The notes under the pieces: model-generated
The model's input: the letters and a program-made list of their open reading frames with translations, nothing else
Told to the model about the DNA's origin: nothing
The model's database searches: none
Shown here: piece by piece, positions 45,779 through 54,600 of the stretch
How positions within the stretch are numbered: the stretch's first letter is position 1
Layout: every line of letters starts with the position of its first letter
Origin: Pseudomonas marincola
GTDB lineage: Bacteria; Pseudomonadota; Gammaproteobacteria; Pseudomonadales; Pseudomonadaceae
Assembly: GCF_900116605.1 (NCBI RefSeq)
Contig: NZ_FPBC01000006.1
Span: 62,001-126,000 of the forward strand
Reading direction: 5' to 3'
Length of the DNA: 64,000 bases
Made by a program: the position numbers and the translations under genes

Positions 45779-47062
45779 CTACTTGGCGTAGACCGTCCAC
45801 AACTGATCAAGGCGAGTCGTGTAACTCAAGCTCATCAACTCGCGACGCATCGCCCATGCCGGTGTTGCCGGCACACCGGCTGGCCGCATAGTGCCCTTCC
45901 CCCACTTGCCGTTGATAGCGTCAAGCACATGCATCACCTTCTCCGATGCAGCAGGCTGGGTGATGCTAAACATGTCATCAGTGAATTCACCACGCTGGCG
46001 TAAATCCAGCAACAGCACCTCTGCCTTGCTAAACGCATAGCCTTCCCTAAAAACCCGCTCAAGCCCAGCGACGGCAGCTTTGGTGATTTGCCGGGTATCG
46101 TCAGTCGGGTAAGGCAGCTCACATATCACGCCGCGTGCAAACTTCGGCTCATCCGGATTGAACATGCCCGTGCGGATACTCACCCTCACTTTTTTACACA
46201 GCGAACCCTGAGCCCTCAACTTTTCACACGCCCGCGCCGCGTAAGTCGCTACAGCCTCTCGAATAGGTTCGATGTGGTGCAGCCGATTACCAAACATCCG
46301 AGAACAGCAAATTTCCTGTTTAGGTGGCGCTACATGTTCAAGCTCAAGGCAAGGCACCCCTCGCAGCTCCCGGGCTGTTTTTTCGATGACCACGCTAAAT
46401 TGTTTGCGCAGAGTCCAGGCATCAGCCTGCGCCAAGTCCCAGGCAGTACGGATATTCATACTATTGAGGTGCGCTGTCATTCGACGCCCCACTCCCCAGA
46501 CTTCACTCACGTCGATGGCCTTGAGCAATTTGTCACGCCTGTCTGGGTCGCGAATATCAACCACCCCGCCCGATTGCCGTATCCACCGTTTGGCGGCGTG
46601 ATTGGCCAGCTTTGATAGCGTCTTTGTTCCTGCGATGCCCACGCCGACGGGAATACCTGTTGAGCGCAACACCCGAGTGCGTATCTCACGACCGAGCATT
46701 TCGACGCTAGCACCTGCTATGCCGCTAAGGTCGGCAAACGCCTCATCAATTGAATATACCTCAAGCGCCGGTACCAGCGACTCAATCACGGTCATGACCC
46801 GCTGGCTCATGTCGCCGTACAACGCGTAATTGCTGCTGAACGCGACGATGCCGTGCTCCTGCAGCTTGTCCTTAATTTGGAAGTAAGGTTCACCCATCTT
46901 GATAAAAGGCTTGGCATCGGCCGAGCGCGCAATCACGCACCCATCGTTATTCGATAAGACAACGATGGGCGTACGCGCCAGATCAGGCCTGAATACCCGC
47001 TCACAGCTTGCGTAAAAACTATTGCAGTCGATCAACGCAAAAATCTGCTCAGGAGATGTCAT
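45779..47062 (-). CDS. umuC: DNA polymerase V catalytic subunit UmuC
   Basis: 427 residues from ATG 47062, overlapping the umuD stop by 14 bp. Y-family polymerase: FALIDCNSFYASCERVFRPDL with catalytic Asp, SNNDGCVIARS, SIDEAFADLSG with the second acidic pair, thumb/HhH region (GVGIAGTKTLSKLANHAAKRW), little-finger domain and a C-terminal DUF4113-like tail. Together with UmuD' it performs error-prone translesion synthesis in the SOS response. Transcribed from the LexA-boxed umuD promoter. Confidence 0.95.
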   Translation of the reverse strand: MTSPEQIFALIDCNSFYASCERVFRPDLARTPIVVLSNNDGCVIARSADAKPFIKMGEPYFQIKDKLQEHGIVAFSSNYALYGDMSQRVMTVIESLVPALEVYSIDEAFADLSGIAGASVEMLGREIRTRVLRSTGIPVGVGIAGTKTLSKLANHAAKRWIRQSGGVVDIRDPDRRDKLLKAIDVSEVWGVGRRMTAHLNSMNIRTAWDLAQADAWTLRKQFSVVIEKTARELRGVPCLELEHVAPPKQEICCSRMFGNRLHHIEPIREAVATYAARACEKLRAQGSLCKKVRVSIRTGMFNPDEPKFARGVICELPYPTDDTRQITKAAVAGLERVFREGYAFSKAEVLLLDLRQRGEFTDDMFSITQPAASEKVMHVLDAINGKWGKGTMRPAGVPATPAWAMRRELMSLSYTTRLDQLWTVYAK

Positions 47063-47480
47063 GGCAACGCACACTGAAACGCACCACACCCCACACGCTC
47101 AGCTCGTCGTTCTCCATGATGTAGCGCGGCGCGAACTTAGCATTTTCCGAGCGCAGCACCACTGACGCACCCTCACGGCAAAAGCGTTTAATCAATGGCT
47201 CGTTGTTCAAAGCGGCAACAACGATTGCGCCATGCTTAGCTTCTCGAGAGCGATCAACGATCAACAGATCTCCGTCATCAATACCGGCCTGAACCATGCT
47301 GTCGCCCGCCACCTTCACTAAATAGGTATGCGGTGCTCGCAGGTTAAACAGCTCATCTAATGAGATTTCCTGCTCCAAGTGGTCCTGTGCAGGGCTTGGA
47401 AAGCCCGCAGGCACCCGAAAGGCGAAGTACGGATAAAGCACACCCTCAAAAGCGAGGTGCCCTAAAAATTCGATGGTCAT
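47049..47480 (-). CDS. umuD: SOS mutagenesis protein UmuD
   Basis: 143 residues from ATG 47480; the longer frame crosses the LexA box and is rejected. S24-family LexA-like peptidase: cleavage site Ala25-Gly26 in VPAGFPSPAQDH, catalytic Ser61 in VAGDSMVQAG and Lys98 in EPLIKRF. RecA-stimulated self-cleavage gives UmuD', which joins UmuC in Pol V. The LexA box lies 15-34 bp upstream of the start. Confidence 0.95.
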   Translation of the reverse strand: MTIEFLGHLAFEGVLYPYFAFRVPAGFPSPAQDHLEQEISLDELFNLRAPHTYLVKVAGDSMVQAGIDDGDLLIVDRSREAKHGAIVVAALNNEPLIKRFCREGASVVLRSENAKFAPRYIMENDELSVWGVVRFSVRCHDIS

Positions 47481-47494
47481 ACTGCAAACCCATT

Positions 47495-47514
47495 TACTGT
47501 ATATGCATACAGTA
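47495..47514 (-). promoter_or_regulatory. LexA (SOS) box of umuDC
   Basis: TACTGTATATGCATACAGTA matches the gammaproteobacterial LexA consensus (CTGT-N8-ACAG) with near-perfect symmetry. It lies 15 bp before the umuD ATG, so LexA would block the promoter until DNA damage. Confidence 0.93.
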
Positions 47515-47535
47515 AAGCACATCTGAGCCAATCAT

Positions 47536-47557
47536 AAAAAGCCGGCCACCGACCAGC
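47536..47557 (-). terminator. Minus-strand terminator upstream of umuDC
   Basis: GCTGGTC and GGCCGGC pair with two G-T wobbles around a 3-base loop and end in five Ts on the minus strand. It insulates umuDC from the LysR-remnant transcript. Confidence 0.6.
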
Positions 47558-47570
47558 GGAAATGAAAAGC

Positions 47571-47585
47571 CGCCCAAGGGCAGCT
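47571..47585 (-). terminator. Second minus-strand hairpin after the LysR remnant
   Basis: GCTGCCC and GGGCGGC (one wobble, short loop) followed by TTTTC on the minus strand. Probably the original terminator of the deleted LysR gene. Confidence 0.45.
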
Positions 47586-47592
47586 CATTCAG

Positions 47593-47658
47593 CTAATTTG
47601 CTTTGCTCTGCGACTCCTCGGCCACCGCCACGAAATAACGCATATGTCGTAAGTCCAT
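47593..47658 (-). pseudogene. LysR-family regulator, 21-codon N-terminal remnant
   Basis: From ATG 47658 (GAGG 5 bases upstream) the frame reads MDLRHMRYFVAVAEES and five more residues to a TAG. The first 15 residues are the classical start of LysR-type regulators. The body of the gene is gone, with two minus-strand hairpins just beyond. It is divergent from the SnoaL-like gene by 109 bp, the usual LysR-target layout. Confidence 0.7.
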
Positions 47659-47767
47659 AGCGCCTCGCCATTTTCAGTTTTTAGGATTAATCGTTCATAT
47701 CAATCTATTTGATTTTTTACCCGCGCGAGAAGATGCTCGAAGGTCCAGACAATTTAAGGAGCGCGCT

Positions 47768-48346
47768 GTGCAAACTTATATTGAAGACCGGCTGCAAATC
47801 ACTGACCTCATGAATGGCTGGATTCACCGCGATCTTGAGCAATGGCAGCAACTGGCTGACACGTTTCATCCCGATGGAATTATCGAAATCACGTGGTTTG
47901 AAGGCCCGTTCACCGAATTCATCGCCGGGTCTAAACGGATGGGTAGCTCCGACCTGCGCACAAAGCACCTGATCGGCGCTCCAGTCGTCACGCTCAATGG
48001 TGCCAAAGCAATTGTCGAAACCAATGCGGTGATCATTGCAGAGAATGCTCAGCTTAACCTGGGCTGCGCCGTGCATAACCGTTTCTATGATCGCGTTGAA
48101 AAGCGCGAGGGCCTTTGGAAAATAGTCAAACGCCAGAGCATTTACGACATGGGGGCCTTCACATTCCCCTCAGGACCGGTAGAAGTTGATCGCGCGGTAG
48201 TAGAGAAATACCCGCGTGAATATGCCGCCCTTGCCTATCTGCTGGAAAAAAGTGGCTTCCCACTCAGTCGCGTATTCGCCACCCGCGGCAGCGAACTGGA
48301 AAGCAAGATAAAAGAAGAAGGTAACGCCTGGCTGAACACCGACTAA
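47768..48346 (+). CDS. SnoaL/NTF2-like family protein
   Basis: 192 residues from GTG 47768 (AAGGAG 6 bases upstream). The SnoaL_4-type cone fold (about 5-140) is suggested by ITDLMNGWIHRDLEQWQQLADTFHPDGIIE (in part), TKHLIGAPVVTLNGAKAIVETN and HNRFYDRVEKREGLWKIVKRQS. A 45-residue C-terminal extension follows. Members of this fold act as small cyclases, dehydratases or ligand binders; the function here is unknown. Its former LysR regulator survives only as a fragment upstream. A strong bidirectional terminator lies downstream. Confidence 0.75.
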   Translation: MQTYIEDRLQITDLMNGWIHRDLEQWQQLADTFHPDGIIEITWFEGPFTEFIAGSKRMGSSDLRTKHLIGAPVVTLNGAKAIVETNAVIIAENAQLNLGCAVHNRFYDRVEKREGLWKIVKRQSIYDMGAFTFPSGPVEVDRAVVEKYPREYAALAYLLEKSGFPLSRVFATRGSELESKIKEEGNAWLNTD

Positions 48347-48415
48347 GGCACGTTAAGCGCCGATGCAGATAACCCAAGCGCCCCAGATAGCTTGGATTAA
48401 AATTCTGCAGACAGA

Positions 48416-48452
48416 AAAAAGCCCCGTAGACGATTGATCTACAGGGCTTTTT
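48416..48452. terminator. Bidirectional terminator after tRNA-Cys / SnoaL-like gene
   Basis: AAAAAGCCCCGTAGA and TCTACAGGGCTTTTT pair over 15 bp with one mismatch and a 7-base loop. The A/T flanks give T-tracts on both strands, serving both the tRNA transcript (minus) and the SnoaL-like gene (plus). Confidence 0.88.
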
Positions 48453-48454
48453 AT

Positions 48455-48528
48455 TGGAGGCTGAGGTCGGAATCGAACCGGCGTTCACGGATTTGCAATC
48501 CGGTGCATAACCACTCTGCTACTCAGCC
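48455..48528 (-). tRNA. tRNA-Cys (GCA)
   Basis: 74 nt with encoded CCA. The acceptor GGCTGAG pairs with CTCAGCC; anticodon loop TTGCAAA gives GCA; T-loop TTCGATTC. It follows tRNA-Gly by 39 bp in the pgsA-tRNA cluster. Confidence 0.95.
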
Positions 48529-48567
48529 TTGAAACTAAACAGGCCGTCATTAACGGCCCGTTGAAAC

Positions 48568-48643
<76 letters not shown>

Positions 48644-48711
48644 TTGTCTTGGTGACGGGCGCCATTCTATATGACCAGCGCCCGGCGTCAACCCCTTGAT
48701 TCAAAAAAGTT

Positions 48712-49272
48712 TTATTTCTTTTCAGCGGTCGGGCTCAGATGCGGCCAGGCAGCCATCAAATAATGCACCATCGACCACAATGTCAGCACTGCAGCCACGA
48801 TCAACAGCAGATACCCGCCCAGCACCCAAAGCGTGAAATGTGGCGGATTGCCGAGCAGAATAACCAGTGCAGCCATTTGCGCCGCGGTTTTCCACTTGCC
48901 GAGATTGGAGACTGCTACGTGCGCCCTTGCGCCGATTTCAGCCATCCACTCACGTAAAGCAGACACCACGATTTCGCGGCCGATGATAATCGTCGCCGGC
49001 AGCGTCAGCCAGAGGTTGCCGTGCTCCGCGGCAAGCAGCACCAACGCCACCGCAACCAGGAGCTTATCCGCTACCGGATCGAGGAATGCGCCAAAGGGTG
49101 TGCTCTGCTCCCAGCGCCGCGCCAGATAACCATCCAGCCAATCGGTTACTGCAGCCACACTAAATACCGCACTGGCAGCCCAATAGCTCCAGGAAAACGG
49201 CAGATAAAACATCAGCACGAAAATCGGTATGAGGATGACGCGCAGCACAGTTAACAGATTAGGTATGTTCAT
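48712..49272 (-). CDS. pgsA: CDP-diacylglycerol-glycerol-3-phosphate 3-phosphatidyltransferase
   Basis: 186 residues. It makes phosphatidylglycerophosphate, the committed step to phosphatidylglycerol and cardiolipin, in the inner membrane. CDP-alcohol phosphotransferase motif [27 protein letters not shown] (D-x2-D-G-x2-A-R-x8-G-x3-D-x3-D, seen in full). Four or five membrane helices. The conserved order gacA-uvrC-pgsA-tRNAs holds, with 33 bp after uvrC. Confidence 0.96.
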   Translation of the reverse strand: MNIPNLLTVLRVILIPIFVLMFYLPFSWSYWAASAVFSVAAVTDWLDGYLARRWEQSTPFGAFLDPVADKLLVAVALVLLAAEHGNLWLTLPATIIIGREIVVSALREWMAEIGARAHVAVSNLGKWKTAAQMAALVILLGNPPHFTLWVLGGYLLLIVAAVLTLWSMVHYLMAAWPHLSPTAEKK

Positions 49273-49305
49273 CGGGACATCGGGGCCTTGATGTGAGCCG
49301 GCATT

Positions 49306-51129
49306 CTACTCGCTGTGCAATGAGGCATAAATCAACTCTGCAAGCTTTTTACTGATGCCGGGTGCTTTGGCGATTTCTTCGCTGCTGGCTCGGGTGAGTT
49401 CTTGCAGGCCGCCGAAATGATTGAGTAGCTCGCGGCGACGCTTCGGGCCAACACCCGCTACACCTTCGAGGGTCGAGGTGCGACGAGTTTTACCACGCCG
49501 CGCGCGGTGACCAGTAATGGCGAAACGGTGCGACTCATCACGAATCTGTTGAATCAAATGCAGTGCAGGGGAATGGCCAGGCAAGGTAAATTCGTGCGCA
49601 GCATCATTCAAATAAAGCGTTTCCAGCCCCGGCTTACGCGTGGTGCCTTTAGCCACACCGAGCAGGATCAGATCTGGCACGGCCAGCTCTTCAAGCACTT
49701 CGCGGGCCATGGCCAACTGACCTTTGCCGCCGTCCACCAGCAAAATATCCGGCAGCTTGCCCTCGCCGTCCTTGATCTTGCTAAAGCGCCGCGTAAGCGC
49801 CTGATGCATGGCCGCGTAGTCATCGCCAGCAGTAACGCCTTCGATGTTGTAGCGCCGGTAATCCGACTTGAGCGGACCTTCCGGGCCAAATACCACGCAA
49901 GAGGCAACAGTCGCCTCGCCGCTGGAATGGCTGATATCGAAGCACTCAAGGCGTTGCGGCAGCTCGTCCATCTCCAGCGCCTGAGCCAACGCTTCAAAAC
50001 GTGCTGCCACATGCTGACGATCAGCAAGCCTTGCACTCAGTGCCTGCTCAGCATTGGTCACCGCCAATTGCTGCCAACGCGCTCGGGTGCCACGCACCCG
50101 GTAACTGATGCTGAGCTGCCGGTCACGCGACTCGCTGACGGCATCAATCAGGGTGGCGAAGTCTTCATGTTGCGCGTTGACGATCAACTCATCCGGCAAG
50201 TCGCGCTCGACACTGCCTAGATAATATTGAGCGAGAAACGCCAGCAGCACATCGGCACCCTCTTCCTCGATGGCTACTTGCGGAAAGAAGTTTTTGCTGC
50301 CCAGTACCCGCCCGCCACGCACAGAGATCAAGTGAACGCACGCGCCGCCCGGGTTAACCATGGCGGCAACCACATCGACGTCGCCGTTGCCGCCCTCCAT
50401 GCTTTGCTGATCCTGCACACGACGCAGCAGTGCGATCTGATCGCGCAACTCGGCCGCACGCTCAAACTCAAGCTTCATCGAGGCAGCCTGCATGGCACTG
50501 CCGAGTTCATCCGTCAGGGCATTGCTTCTACCCTCCAGAAACATGGTCGAGTGACGCACATCGGTGGCGTACTCTTCCGGCTCGACCAGCCCTACGCACG
50601 GGCCTTTACAGCGCTTGATCTGATATTGCAGGCACGGGCGCGTGCGGTTCTTGTAAAAGCTGTCTTCGCACTGGCGCACCAGAAAGGTCTTTTGTAACAG
50701 ACTCAGGCTTTCACGAATGGCGCCGGCACTGGGATAAGGCCCGAAATAGCGACCCTTGAGCTTTTTCGCGCCGCGATGAATGCTCAGACGCGGAAACTGG
50801 CCATCCGAAAGGAATACATACGGATAGGACTTATCATCGCGCAGCAGAATGTTGTACGGCGGTCGCCATTGCTTGATCAGCGTCTGCTCTAGCAGCAGCG
50901 CTTCGGTCTCGTTGGCGGTGATGGTGGTTTCGACCTGTGCAATCTTCGCCACCAGCGCTGCGGTTTTTGGCGCAAGCCCGGTGGGGCGAAAATAGCTCGC
51001 CAGACGCTTCTTGAGGTTTTTCGCTTTACCGACATACAGCAGCTTGGCGTCGACGTCGAACATCCGGTAAACACCGGGCCGACCGCTGCAAGTTGCTAGA
51101 AACGCGCTGGCATCGAACACGTTAGTCAT
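49306..51129 (-). CDS. uvrC: Excinuclease ABC subunit C
   Basis: 607 residues, normal length. It makes both incisions in nucleotide excision repair. GIY-YIG N-terminal nuclease ([28 protein letters not shown], in part), Cys-containing UvrB-binding UVR motif (about 200-235), RNase H-like 5' nuclease domain ([33 protein letters not shown]) and C-terminal tandem HhH ([19 protein letters not shown]). The ATG overlaps the gacA stop (ATGA), so its translation may be altered by the gacA frameshift. Confidence 0.97.
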   Translation of the reverse strand: MTNVFDASAFLATCSGRPGVYRMFDVDAKLLYVGKAKNLKKRLASYFRPTGLAPKTAALVAKIAQVETTITANETEALLLEQTLIKQWRPPYNILLRDDKSYPYVFLSDGQFPRLSIHRGAKKLKGRYFGPYPSAGAIRESLSLLQKTFLVRQCEDSFYKNRTRPCLQYQIKRCKGPCVGLVEPEEYATDVRHSTMFLEGRSNALTDELGSAMQAASMKLEFERAAELRDQIALLRRVQDQQSMEGGNGDVDVVAAMVNPGGACVHLISVRGGRVLGSKNFFPQVAIEEEGADVLLAFLAQYYLGSVERDLPDELIVNAQHEDFATLIDAVSESRDRQLSISYRVRGTRARWQQLAVTNAEQALSARLADRQHVAARFEALAQALEMDELPQRLECFDISHSSGEATVASCVVFGPEGPLKSDYRRYNIEGVTAGDDYAAMHQALTRRFSKIKDGEGKLPDILLVDGGKGQLAMAREVLEELAVPDLILLGVAKGTTRKPGLETLYLNDAAHEFTLPGHSPALHLIQQIRDESHRFAITGHRARRGKTRRTSTLEGVAGVGPKRRRELLNHFGGLQELTRASSEEIAKAPGISKKLAELIYASLHSE

Positions 51130-51763
51130 CAGTTGGAGGCGTCGACCATGCCGTGACGAACGGCGAGCAAGGCCAGTTCGACATCACTGTTGATGGCCAG
51201 CTTTTCGAAGATCCGATAGCGGTAGGTGTTGATTGTTTTGGGTGACAAACACAGCTTGTCAGAAATGCTCTGAACCTTCTGACAGCCGGCAATCATCATC
51301 GCGATTTGAATTTCGCGATCAGACAATAGGTCGAACGGCGATGCATTTTCAGTGGGCTGGAATGACTTGAGCGCCAACTGCTGGGCAATTTGCGGGCTGA
51401 TGAAGCGCTGGCCCATAAAGACTTGGCGAATGGCCTGAACCATCTCCTCAAGTGCTGCGCCCTTGGTCATGTATCCCGCCGCACCCGCTTGCAGCAAGCG
51501 CGTTGGAAACCACAGGCCGTCACTGCCACGACCTTGAGGTCTGGGTAACTGCGAATCAGTTTGCGCGTGGCTTCCAGGCCGCCGATGCCAGGCATCTTGA
51601 CGTCCATAAGCACCACATCGGGCCTCAACTCGCGCACAAGGCGCAAAGCTTCTTCGCCTGAGTCAGCCTGACCGATCACTTCAAGGCCATCGATATCGGC
51701 CAGCATGCGCGTAATGCCCATGCGAACCAGATCGTGATCATCGACCACTAGCACCTTAATCAA
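51129..51763 (-). pseudogene. gacA: GacA global response regulator, frameshifted by a 10-nt deletion
   Basis: Starts at TTG 51763 (GAGAGG upstream), as known for gacA in other pseudomonads. The first frame encodes the receiver (IKVLVVDDHDLVRMGITRML, phospho-Asp in VVLMDVKMPGIGG) to VVAVTAC and then 15 unrelated residues to a stop at 51467. The second frame resumes FPTRLLQAGAAGYMTKG and runs through the LuxR-type HTH (LSDREIQIAMMIAGC, SISDKLCLSPKTINTYRYRIFEKL) to the normal end. The locus is 635 nt, 10 short of the 645 expected for 214 residues. The missing bases are at about 51508-51514, between Cys and Phe-Pro. The truncated product lacks the DNA-binding domain, so the Gac/Rsm cascade should be off. 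Confidence 0.92.
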
Positions 51764-52118
51764 TCGACACCTCTCTGTACGTGAGCCGCATCTGTAAAAC
51801 GGATAGCTTGTGCAAGGGTAGATAAGCACACACCAGGCAGATTGCCGTATCCACGAAAAATCACAAGCCCACTGCGTTAAACCACCGCAGCAAACTGCAC
51901 GACGAATGCGCAGTTGCGTATAAAAAAAGTCGCACAAGACGCCATAGACGCGAATCATTCCGAGCGCTTTTGCCTTGCCTCGGCCGCCGTCTGGCTCATG
52001 CATTGACGCCAAGAAAAAAGCAGCCTGGCCCAGCAAATTGGGCGATTCATTCTACACCAATTGCCCAAGAAACAAGCGCTTATCGCCAAGTGACGACCGA
52101 GTCATAATCTGCAGGCAT

Positions 52119-52148
52119 AAAAAAACCTCCCCGAAGGGAGGTTTTTTT
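52119..52148. terminator. Bidirectional terminator upstream of gacA / after tRNA-Ser
   Basis: A-tract plus ACCTCCC pairs perfectly with GGGAGGT plus T-tract around a CGAA tetraloop. It ends the minus-strand tRNA-Ser transcript before gacA. Confidence 0.88.
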
Positions 52149-52185
52149 GAGTTGTGAATCGCACAAACAATCCACAACTGAAATA

Positions 52186-52273
52186 TGGCGGAAGCGTAGA
52201 GATTCGAACTCTAGGACCTGTTACAGTCGACGGTTTTCAAGACCGTTGCCTTAAACCACTCGGCCACGCTTCC
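52186..52273 (-). tRNA. tRNA-Ser (TGA)
   Basis: 88 nt with encoded CCA and a long variable arm typical of class II tRNAs. The acceptor GGAAGCG pairs with CGCTTCC; anticodon loop CTTGAAA gives TGA. Confidence 0.95.
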
Positions 52274-52447
52274 AAATGCATCACAGTGACAACCCAAAGG
52301 CGCTTCAGCACCTGTTGTAACTGCCTGCGGGGCGGCATATTACCCGAATGAAATACGCTGTCAAATACTCTGCACTCATTTTTTTACATCCGGTGTTATG
52401 CTCAAGGTCGAATAGCTTATTGAGCGCCATGCAAACAGGAGTCTGCT

Positions 52448-53113
52448 ATGCACCCACAAGATTACGCCCAGAACCACACGCAGGTAGAACAGCTAGAAGT
52501 TAGCCGTGTCCTGCGCAACACATACGGCTTGCTGGCTATTACGCTGGCCTTCAGCGGTTTGGTTGCGTTTCTTGCACAACGCGCCAACGTTGCCTATCCG
52601 AACATCCTTGTTGTGCTGGTCGGTTTCTACGGCTTGTTCTTCCTCACCGCCAAGCTACGCAACTCGCCTTGGGGCATCGTTTCGACCCTCGCCCTCACAG
52701 GTTTCATGGGTTACACGCTTGGGCCAATCCTTAACCGCTACCTGGGCATGAGCAACGGCGCAGAAGTTGTCAGCTCAGCATTCGCCATGACCGCTCTGGT
52801 GTTTTTCGGCCTGTCGGCTTACGTGCTGACCACGCGCAAGGATATGAGCTTCCTCAGCGGCTTCATCACCGCCGGTTTCTTCGTGCTGCTGGGTGCAATG
52901 GTTGCGGGCTTCTTCTTCCAGATCAGCGGCCTGCAACTGGCGATCAGCGCCGGCTTCGTGCTGTTCTCCTCGGCCTGCATTCTGTTCCAGACCAGTGCGA
53001 TCATTCATGGTGGTGAGCGCAACTACATCATGGCGACCATCAGCCTGTATGTTTCGATCTACAACCTGTTCATCAGCTTGCTGCAGATCTTCGGCATCAT
53101 GGGCCGCGATTAA
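52448..53113 (+). CDS. yccA: Bax inhibitor-1 / YccA family membrane protein
   Basis: 221 residues with seven hydrophobic segments from about residue 27 to 218 and the family signature in [14 protein letters not shown] and [13 protein letters not shown]. coli YccA is an FtsH substrate that modulates SecY degradation; members are also proposed calcium channels. AGGAG lies upstream of the ATG. Monocistronic, with a terminator 14 bp after the stop. In pseudomonads this gene commonly precedes the tus operon. Confidence 0.88.
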   Translation: MHPQDYAQNHTQVEQLEVSRVLRNTYGLLAITLAFSGLVAFLAQRANVAYPNILVVLVGFYGLFFLTAKLRNSPWGIVSTLALTGFMGYTLGPILNRYLGMSNGAEVVSSAFAMTALVFFGLSAYVLTTRKDMSFLSGFITAGFFVLLGAMVAGFFFQISGLQLAISAGFVLFSSACILFQTSAIIHGGERNYIMATISLYVSIYNLFISLLQIFGIMGRD

Positions 53114-53127
53114 TCGCCCAGCTCAAC

Positions 53128-53152
53128 AAAAGCCCGCTTCGGCGGGCTTTTT
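53128..53152 (+). terminator. Terminator after the BI-1 gene
   Basis: AGCCCGC and GCGGGCT form a 7-bp stem with a TTCG tetraloop, extended by A/T pairs into a T-run. Confidence 0.88.
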
Positions 53153-53221
53153 CGTTTCTGTTGCGAGCATCTTGCGGCGTCAGGCTTTATCATTCGCATG
53201 GATTGTTTGACTGGCCAGACC

Positions 53222-53614
53222 ATGAAATTTGCCATTGCCCTGTTCTCCCCGCCCCACTCACCGTCCTCCCGGCGCGCGTTACGCTTTGCCCAAGCGGCGC
53301 TGAGTAGCGGCCATGAAATTGTCCGACTGTTCTTCTATCAGGATGGCGTGCACAGCGCCTCAAGTAGCGTTGTCAGCAACCAGGATGAACTGGATGTCGC
53401 CGCGCAATGGCGCGAGCTGCTAACAACGCATCAGCTTGATGGCGTTGTTTGTATCGCCGCAGCCCTGCGCCGCGGCGTGCTCAATGCGGAAGAAGCCGAG
53501 CGTTATGCCCGCAACGCCGCCAGCCTTGAAGCTCCGTGGGAGCTTTCTGGCTTAGGGCAATTGCACGAAGCCAGCCAAATGGCTGACCGACTCGTCTGCT
53601 TCGGGGGCAACTGA
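53222..53614 (+). CDS. tusD: Sulfurtransferase TusD
   Basis: 130 residues from ATG 53222 (a frame from 53198 adds eight non-family residues). DsrE-family subunit of the TusBCD complex, which takes persulfide sulfur from TusA and hands it to TusE for 2-thiouridine synthesis by MnmA. The active Cys is Cys77 in GVVCIAAALRRGVLN. FPIALFSPPHSPSS-type N-terminal beta strand is present as FAIALFSPPHS. It heads tusDCBE, all genes touching or overlapping. SD is weak. Confidence 0.93.
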   Translation: MKFAIALFSPPHSPSSRRALRFAQAALSSGHEIVRLFFYQDGVHSASSSVVSNQDELDVAAQWRELLTTHQLDGVVCIAAALRRGVLNAEEAERYARNAASLEAPWELSGLGQLHEASQMADRLVCFGGN

Positions 53615-53615
53615 T

Positions 53616-53969
53616 ATGGCCAAGTCTCTACTTATTATCAGCCGCCAGGCCCCTTGGGCTGGACCAGGCGCGCGCGAAGCGCTGGATATCGCACTGGCTG
53701 GCGGCGCGTTTGATTTGCCCATCGGTATGCTGTTTCTTGATGACGGCGTGTTTCAACTTGCGCCCGGCCAGCAACCGCAGAGCCTTGAGCAAAAGGACCT
53801 GAGTGCAAACCTGCAAGCCTTGCCGATGTTTGGTGTAGAGGAGCTGTTTGCCTCGCAGCATTGCCTTGATCAGCGCGGCATCCGCCAGCTCACGCTGCCA
53901 GCTGTGTGTGTTGGCGACGCCGAGATCAGCGCATTGATAGACCGCTATGAACAGGTGATTACCCTCTAA
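53616..53969 (+). CDS. tusC: Sulfurtransferase complex subunit TusC
   Basis: 117 residues, DsrF-like subunit, one base after the tusD stop. N-terminal LLIISRQAPWAGPGAREALDIALAGGAF (in part) and FDLPIGMLFLDDGVFQL match TusC. The residue equivalent to the catalytic Cys of TusD is not conserved, as usual for TusC. It builds the core of the heterohexamer. Confidence 0.92.
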   Translation: MAKSLLIISRQAPWAGPGAREALDIALAGGAFDLPIGMLFLDDGVFQLAPGQQPQSLEQKDLSANLQALPMFGVEELFASQHCLDQRGIRQLTLPAVCVGDAEISALIDRYEQVITL

Positions 53970-54268
53970 TGGCCACCTTACATGTGTTATCCCACTCGCC
54001 TTTTACCGACAGCCGCCTGAGCAGCTGTCTGCGTATTATTGGTCCTGATGATGGCGTATTGCTTTGCGGTGACGCCGTCTATGCCTTGCAACAAGACAGC
54101 GCCCTACAGCAGACGCTGGAGCGGATGCCCGACTCAATCGGTATGTATGCCCTGCAGGAAGACTTGCAGGCCCGCAACATCGATGCAGGCAAGCGAGCCA
54201 ACGCCATCGATTATCCAGAGTTTGTCGAACTCAGCTGCCGCTTTGCCAAGGTTAATAGTTGGCTATGA
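53969..54268 (+). CDS. tusB: Sulfurtransferase complex subunit TusB
   Basis: 99 residues, DsrH-like. TLHVLSHSPFTDSRLSSCL and DGVLLCGDAVYALQQ are the family blocks. The ATG overlaps the tusC stop by one base (TAATG), and its own stop overlaps tusE (ATGA). Confidence 0.92.
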   Translation: MATLHVLSHSPFTDSRLSSCLRIIGPDDGVLLCGDAVYALQQDSALQQTLERMPDSIGMYALQEDLQARNIDAGKRANAIDYPEFVELSCRFAKVNSWL

Positions 54269-54600
54269 GTGAACTGCAGATCGACCAGCAGCGTATCGCA
54301 CTGGACAAAGACGGCTACCTGATCAACCTGGCAGACTGGTCGCAGGCCGTGGCCGAGGCGCTGGCTGAACGCGAGCAGTTGACTCTAAGCCCTGAACACT
54401 GGGAAATCCTGCATTTGCTGCGCGATTTCTATGCCGAGTTCCAGCTGTCGCCAGCTAATCGCCCGCTTATCAAGTACACAGCACTGAAACTCGGCCCGGA
54501 AAAAGGCAACAGCCTGCACCTCAATCGACTGTTCAATGGCACACCTGCCAAACTCGCTGCCAAGTTGGCGGGCCTACCCAAACCGACGAATTGCCTATGA
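54265..54600 (+). CDS. tusE: Sulfur carrier protein TusE
   Basis: 111 residues from ATG 54265 in the ATGA overlap with tusB. DsrC family: DKDGYLINLADWSQAVAEALA, LSPEHWEILHLLRDFY, and the flexible C-terminal arm ending in the persulfide-carrying penultimate Cys110 (PTNCL). It delivers sulfur to MnmA for s2U34 in tRNA. Its stop overlaps the next start (ATGA). Confidence 0.94.
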   Translation: MSELQIDQQRIALDKDGYLINLADWSQAVAEALAEREQLTLSPEHWEILHLLRDFYAEFQLSPANRPLIKYTALKLGPEKGNSLHLNRLFNGTPAKLAAKLAGLPKPTNCL

